Source: Thiotrichaceae bacterium
GTDB lineage: Bacteria > Pseudomonadota > Gammaproteobacteria > Eutrophobiales > Eutrophobiaceae
Length of the DNA: 36,227 bases
Direction of reading: 5' to 3'
NCBI GenBank assembly: GCA_012960105.1
Contig: DUBV01000017.1
Coordinates: forward strand, 367-36,593
The notes beneath the pieces were generated by a model. That model was not told where the DNA came from. It saw only the letters and a program-made list of their open reading frames with translations, and made no database searches. The translations under genes were made by a program, and so were the position numbers. Each line of letters begins with the position of its first letter. The first letter of the stretch is position 1. Positions 35,411 to 36,227 of the stretch are shown here, piece after piece.

Positions 35411-35683
35411 TCAAAAACAATCTTCAGCAAATGATTTACAAACTCTCCTACATTTTCGACTACCCGTTCTTGGGTTAAGTATACAGTCTTCTCCCCAACG
35501 ATCACAGACCGTCATACATTTTTTTTCTTCGGCGTAATAATCATCAGGTAGCAATAATTCACCATCTAATGGCTTAACGCTACGCCCATCATTTTCTTCT
35601 TCGGCAAAAACAGGAGACGATAGTGATAATGAAAACACCATCATTAGCGTAACTAAACTATAAATTAAATTTTTATGAGTCAT
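35411..35683 (-). CDS. Small secreted Cys-rich protein
   Basis: A 90-residue protein with a signal peptide (M-T-H-K-N-L-I-Y-S-L, cleavage near V-F-A-E-E). The mature part is acidic at first (E-E-E-N-D-G), then carries six cysteines in two matching modules: C-M-T-V-C-D-R-W-G-E-D-C and C-R-R-V-C-K-S-F-A-E-D-C, each C-x3-C-x6-C with E-D-C at the end, separated by a ten-residue linker. That regularity suggests internal duplication and a disulfide-bonded or metal-binding periplasmic peptide. No family is assigned. It stands alone between tRNA-Leu and a tRNA-Lys scar. Confidence 0.75.
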   Translation of the reverse strand: MTHKNLIYSLVTLMMVFSLSLSSPVFAEEENDGRSVKPLDGELLLPDDYYAEEKKCMTVCDRWGEDCILNPRTGSRKCRRVCKSFAEDCF

Positions 35684-36110
35684 ATTTTTTAGACAGGTAT
35701 TTCTACTTACGTTCCAACAATAATAGACATTGTAATGTTTAATATCATTCTGTCACCTATATACAGAATAAATTATAAAAATAATATGTTATTGATGGAT
35801 CGGGCTCGAACCGACGACCTTGGGATTAAGAGTCGCCTCACAACGACAATCCACTAAAAGCGGCAACAAAATACAGTAATCAGATTAGTTAGTTAATGGG
35901 AATCTACTGTTGTGACTATCAGTAGATTATTGCCATTATTTGTAGTCAATCCCCCCACCAGTTCCCCATGGATGAGGTGGGGAATGGATAGTATCCACGT
36001 AGGCGTGTACTAGCACTCTCACTATTTTGTACTTATATCTTACCCATCAATGTATCAATACTTGTCATTTCAGAGTGACCATATAGTAAATCATAATGAA
36101 TATTATGAAC
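35684..36110. other. 427-bp gene-free region with tRNA scar and competing hairpins
   Basis: No convincing gene. It contains a tRNA-Lys 3' fragment (35796–35834). Overlapping inverted repeats at about 35951–35987 allow either CCCCACC/GGTGGGG or TTCCCC/GGGGAA pairing, but not both at once. Neither is followed by a T-run. The region ends at the IS30 terminus. Confidence 0.5.
35796..35834 (-). pseudogene. tRNA-Lys(CTT) 3'-part fragment
   Basis: On the minus strand, the sequence ACTCTTAATCCC (anticodon loop CTCTTAA, anticodon CTT), variable loop AAGGTC and T-arm GTCGGTTCGAGCCCGAT match gammaproteobacterial tRNA-Lys. The D-arm, 5' acceptor strand and CCA end are absent or diverged, so it is a remnant, probably an att-type scar like those at 4.2–4.5 kb. 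Confidence 0.55.
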
Positions 36111-36227
36111 GTCCGCTTTCCAGTGTCACTTCAACCGGTCAATGCAACACATGCGTTAAATCTCTGTGCTGGTGTTTCAAATTCTAGTGTCTTGCGTGGT
36201 CGTTCATTTAACTGACGCGCCACTGCA
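36111..36227 (-). mobile_element. IS30-family insertion sequence, 3' end, cut by the window edge
   Basis: The transposase 3' end and the element terminus are visible. The terminal sequence GTCCGCTTTC-N-AGT…CACTTCAACCGG is shared with the scar at 2054–2120, in the same orientation. The element must continue beyond the window. Confidence 0.75.
36131..36227 (-). CDS. IS30-family transposase, partial C-terminus
   Basis: Thirty-one codons are open from the window edge to the stop: A-V-A-R-Q-L-N-E-R-P-R-K-T-L-E-F-E-T-P-A and on to N-A-C-V-A-L-T-G. L-N-x-R-P-R-K-x-L-x-F-x-T-P is the C-terminal signature of IS30-type DDE transposases. The catalytic core lies beyond the window. The same last residues occur in the scar near 2.1 kb. 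Confidence 0.85.
   Translation of the reverse strand, partial: AVARQLNERPRKTLEFETPAQRFNACVALTG

Noticed and set aside
35287-35505. 72-codon frame overlapping the Cys-rich secreted gene
   Set aside because: It shares bases with the signal-peptide-bearing gene in another frame and has no signal, RBS or motif.
35796-35834. A functional tRNA-Lys
   Set aside because: No complementary 5' acceptor or D-arm can be found, and the CCA end is missing.

Overview
The window is chromosomal DNA from an AT-rich gammaproteobacterium. The best evidence is the block tig–clpP–clpX–lon–hupB–tRNA-Val–tRNA-Asp–ppiD, together with darP, a YehS-type protein, mlaC, gor and fabI. I cannot name the genus from sequence alone. 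No prophage, integrase, CRISPR array or rRNA is visible.

Layout. (1) Positions 1–6.4 kb are an accessory patchwork. They hold a cut-off zinc-finger gene, an AraC-type regulator, a small lipoprotein, an IS30 scar, an unknown protein divergent from a serine/threonine kinase fused to a PilZ domain, a cluster of tRNA 3'-half scars, an unknown 344-residue-class protein and a secreted Rap1a/Tai-like protein. (2) Positions 6.4–15 kb carry a truncated globin, an orphan MlaC, a pair of overlapping unknown genes, a TVP38 membrane protein overlapping a MerA-like flavoprotein, glutathione reductase, a methyltransferase, a YehS protein, a GNAT enzyme with DarP, and an HU-like protein. (3) Positions 15.2–17.3 kb are a three-gene operon encoding an SH3-like small protein, an exported YHYH protein and a cyanide-insensitive alternative oxidase. 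(4) Positions 17.4–24 kb are a peptide ABC-transporter operon with a YciA-type acyl-CoA thioesterase inserted before the ATPase gene; fabI is divergent from it. (5) Positions 25–26.4 kb hold a dicarboxylate/amino-acid symporter. (6) Positions 26.6–35.2 kb are the conserved protein-quality-control block plus tRNA-Leu. (7) Positions 35.4–36.2 kb return to accessory DNA: a Cys-rich secreted peptide, a tRNA-Lys 3' fragment and the 3' end of an IS30-family transposase.

The most interesting signal is a promoter module present three times (201–237, 1458–1494, 6177–6213). Each copy has two direct half-sites, T-G-[GT]-C-G-N-N8-A-A, exactly 21 bp apart. In all three the -10 hexamer begins exactly 21 nt after the second half-site, and the -35 hexamer is poor. 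Each copy drives a different gene: the zinc-finger protein, the lipoprotein and the Rap1a/Tai protein. The only local regulator is the AraC-family gene at 394–1389, and AraC-family proteins classically bind direct repeats at this spacing. The inference is a small activator-dependent regulon of envelope or secreted products controlled by that regulator.

The other highlights are the kinase–PilZ fusion, the tRNA-half scars at both ends of the core block, which suggest repeated integrative-element insertion, and the unusual thioesterase-containing transporter operon.
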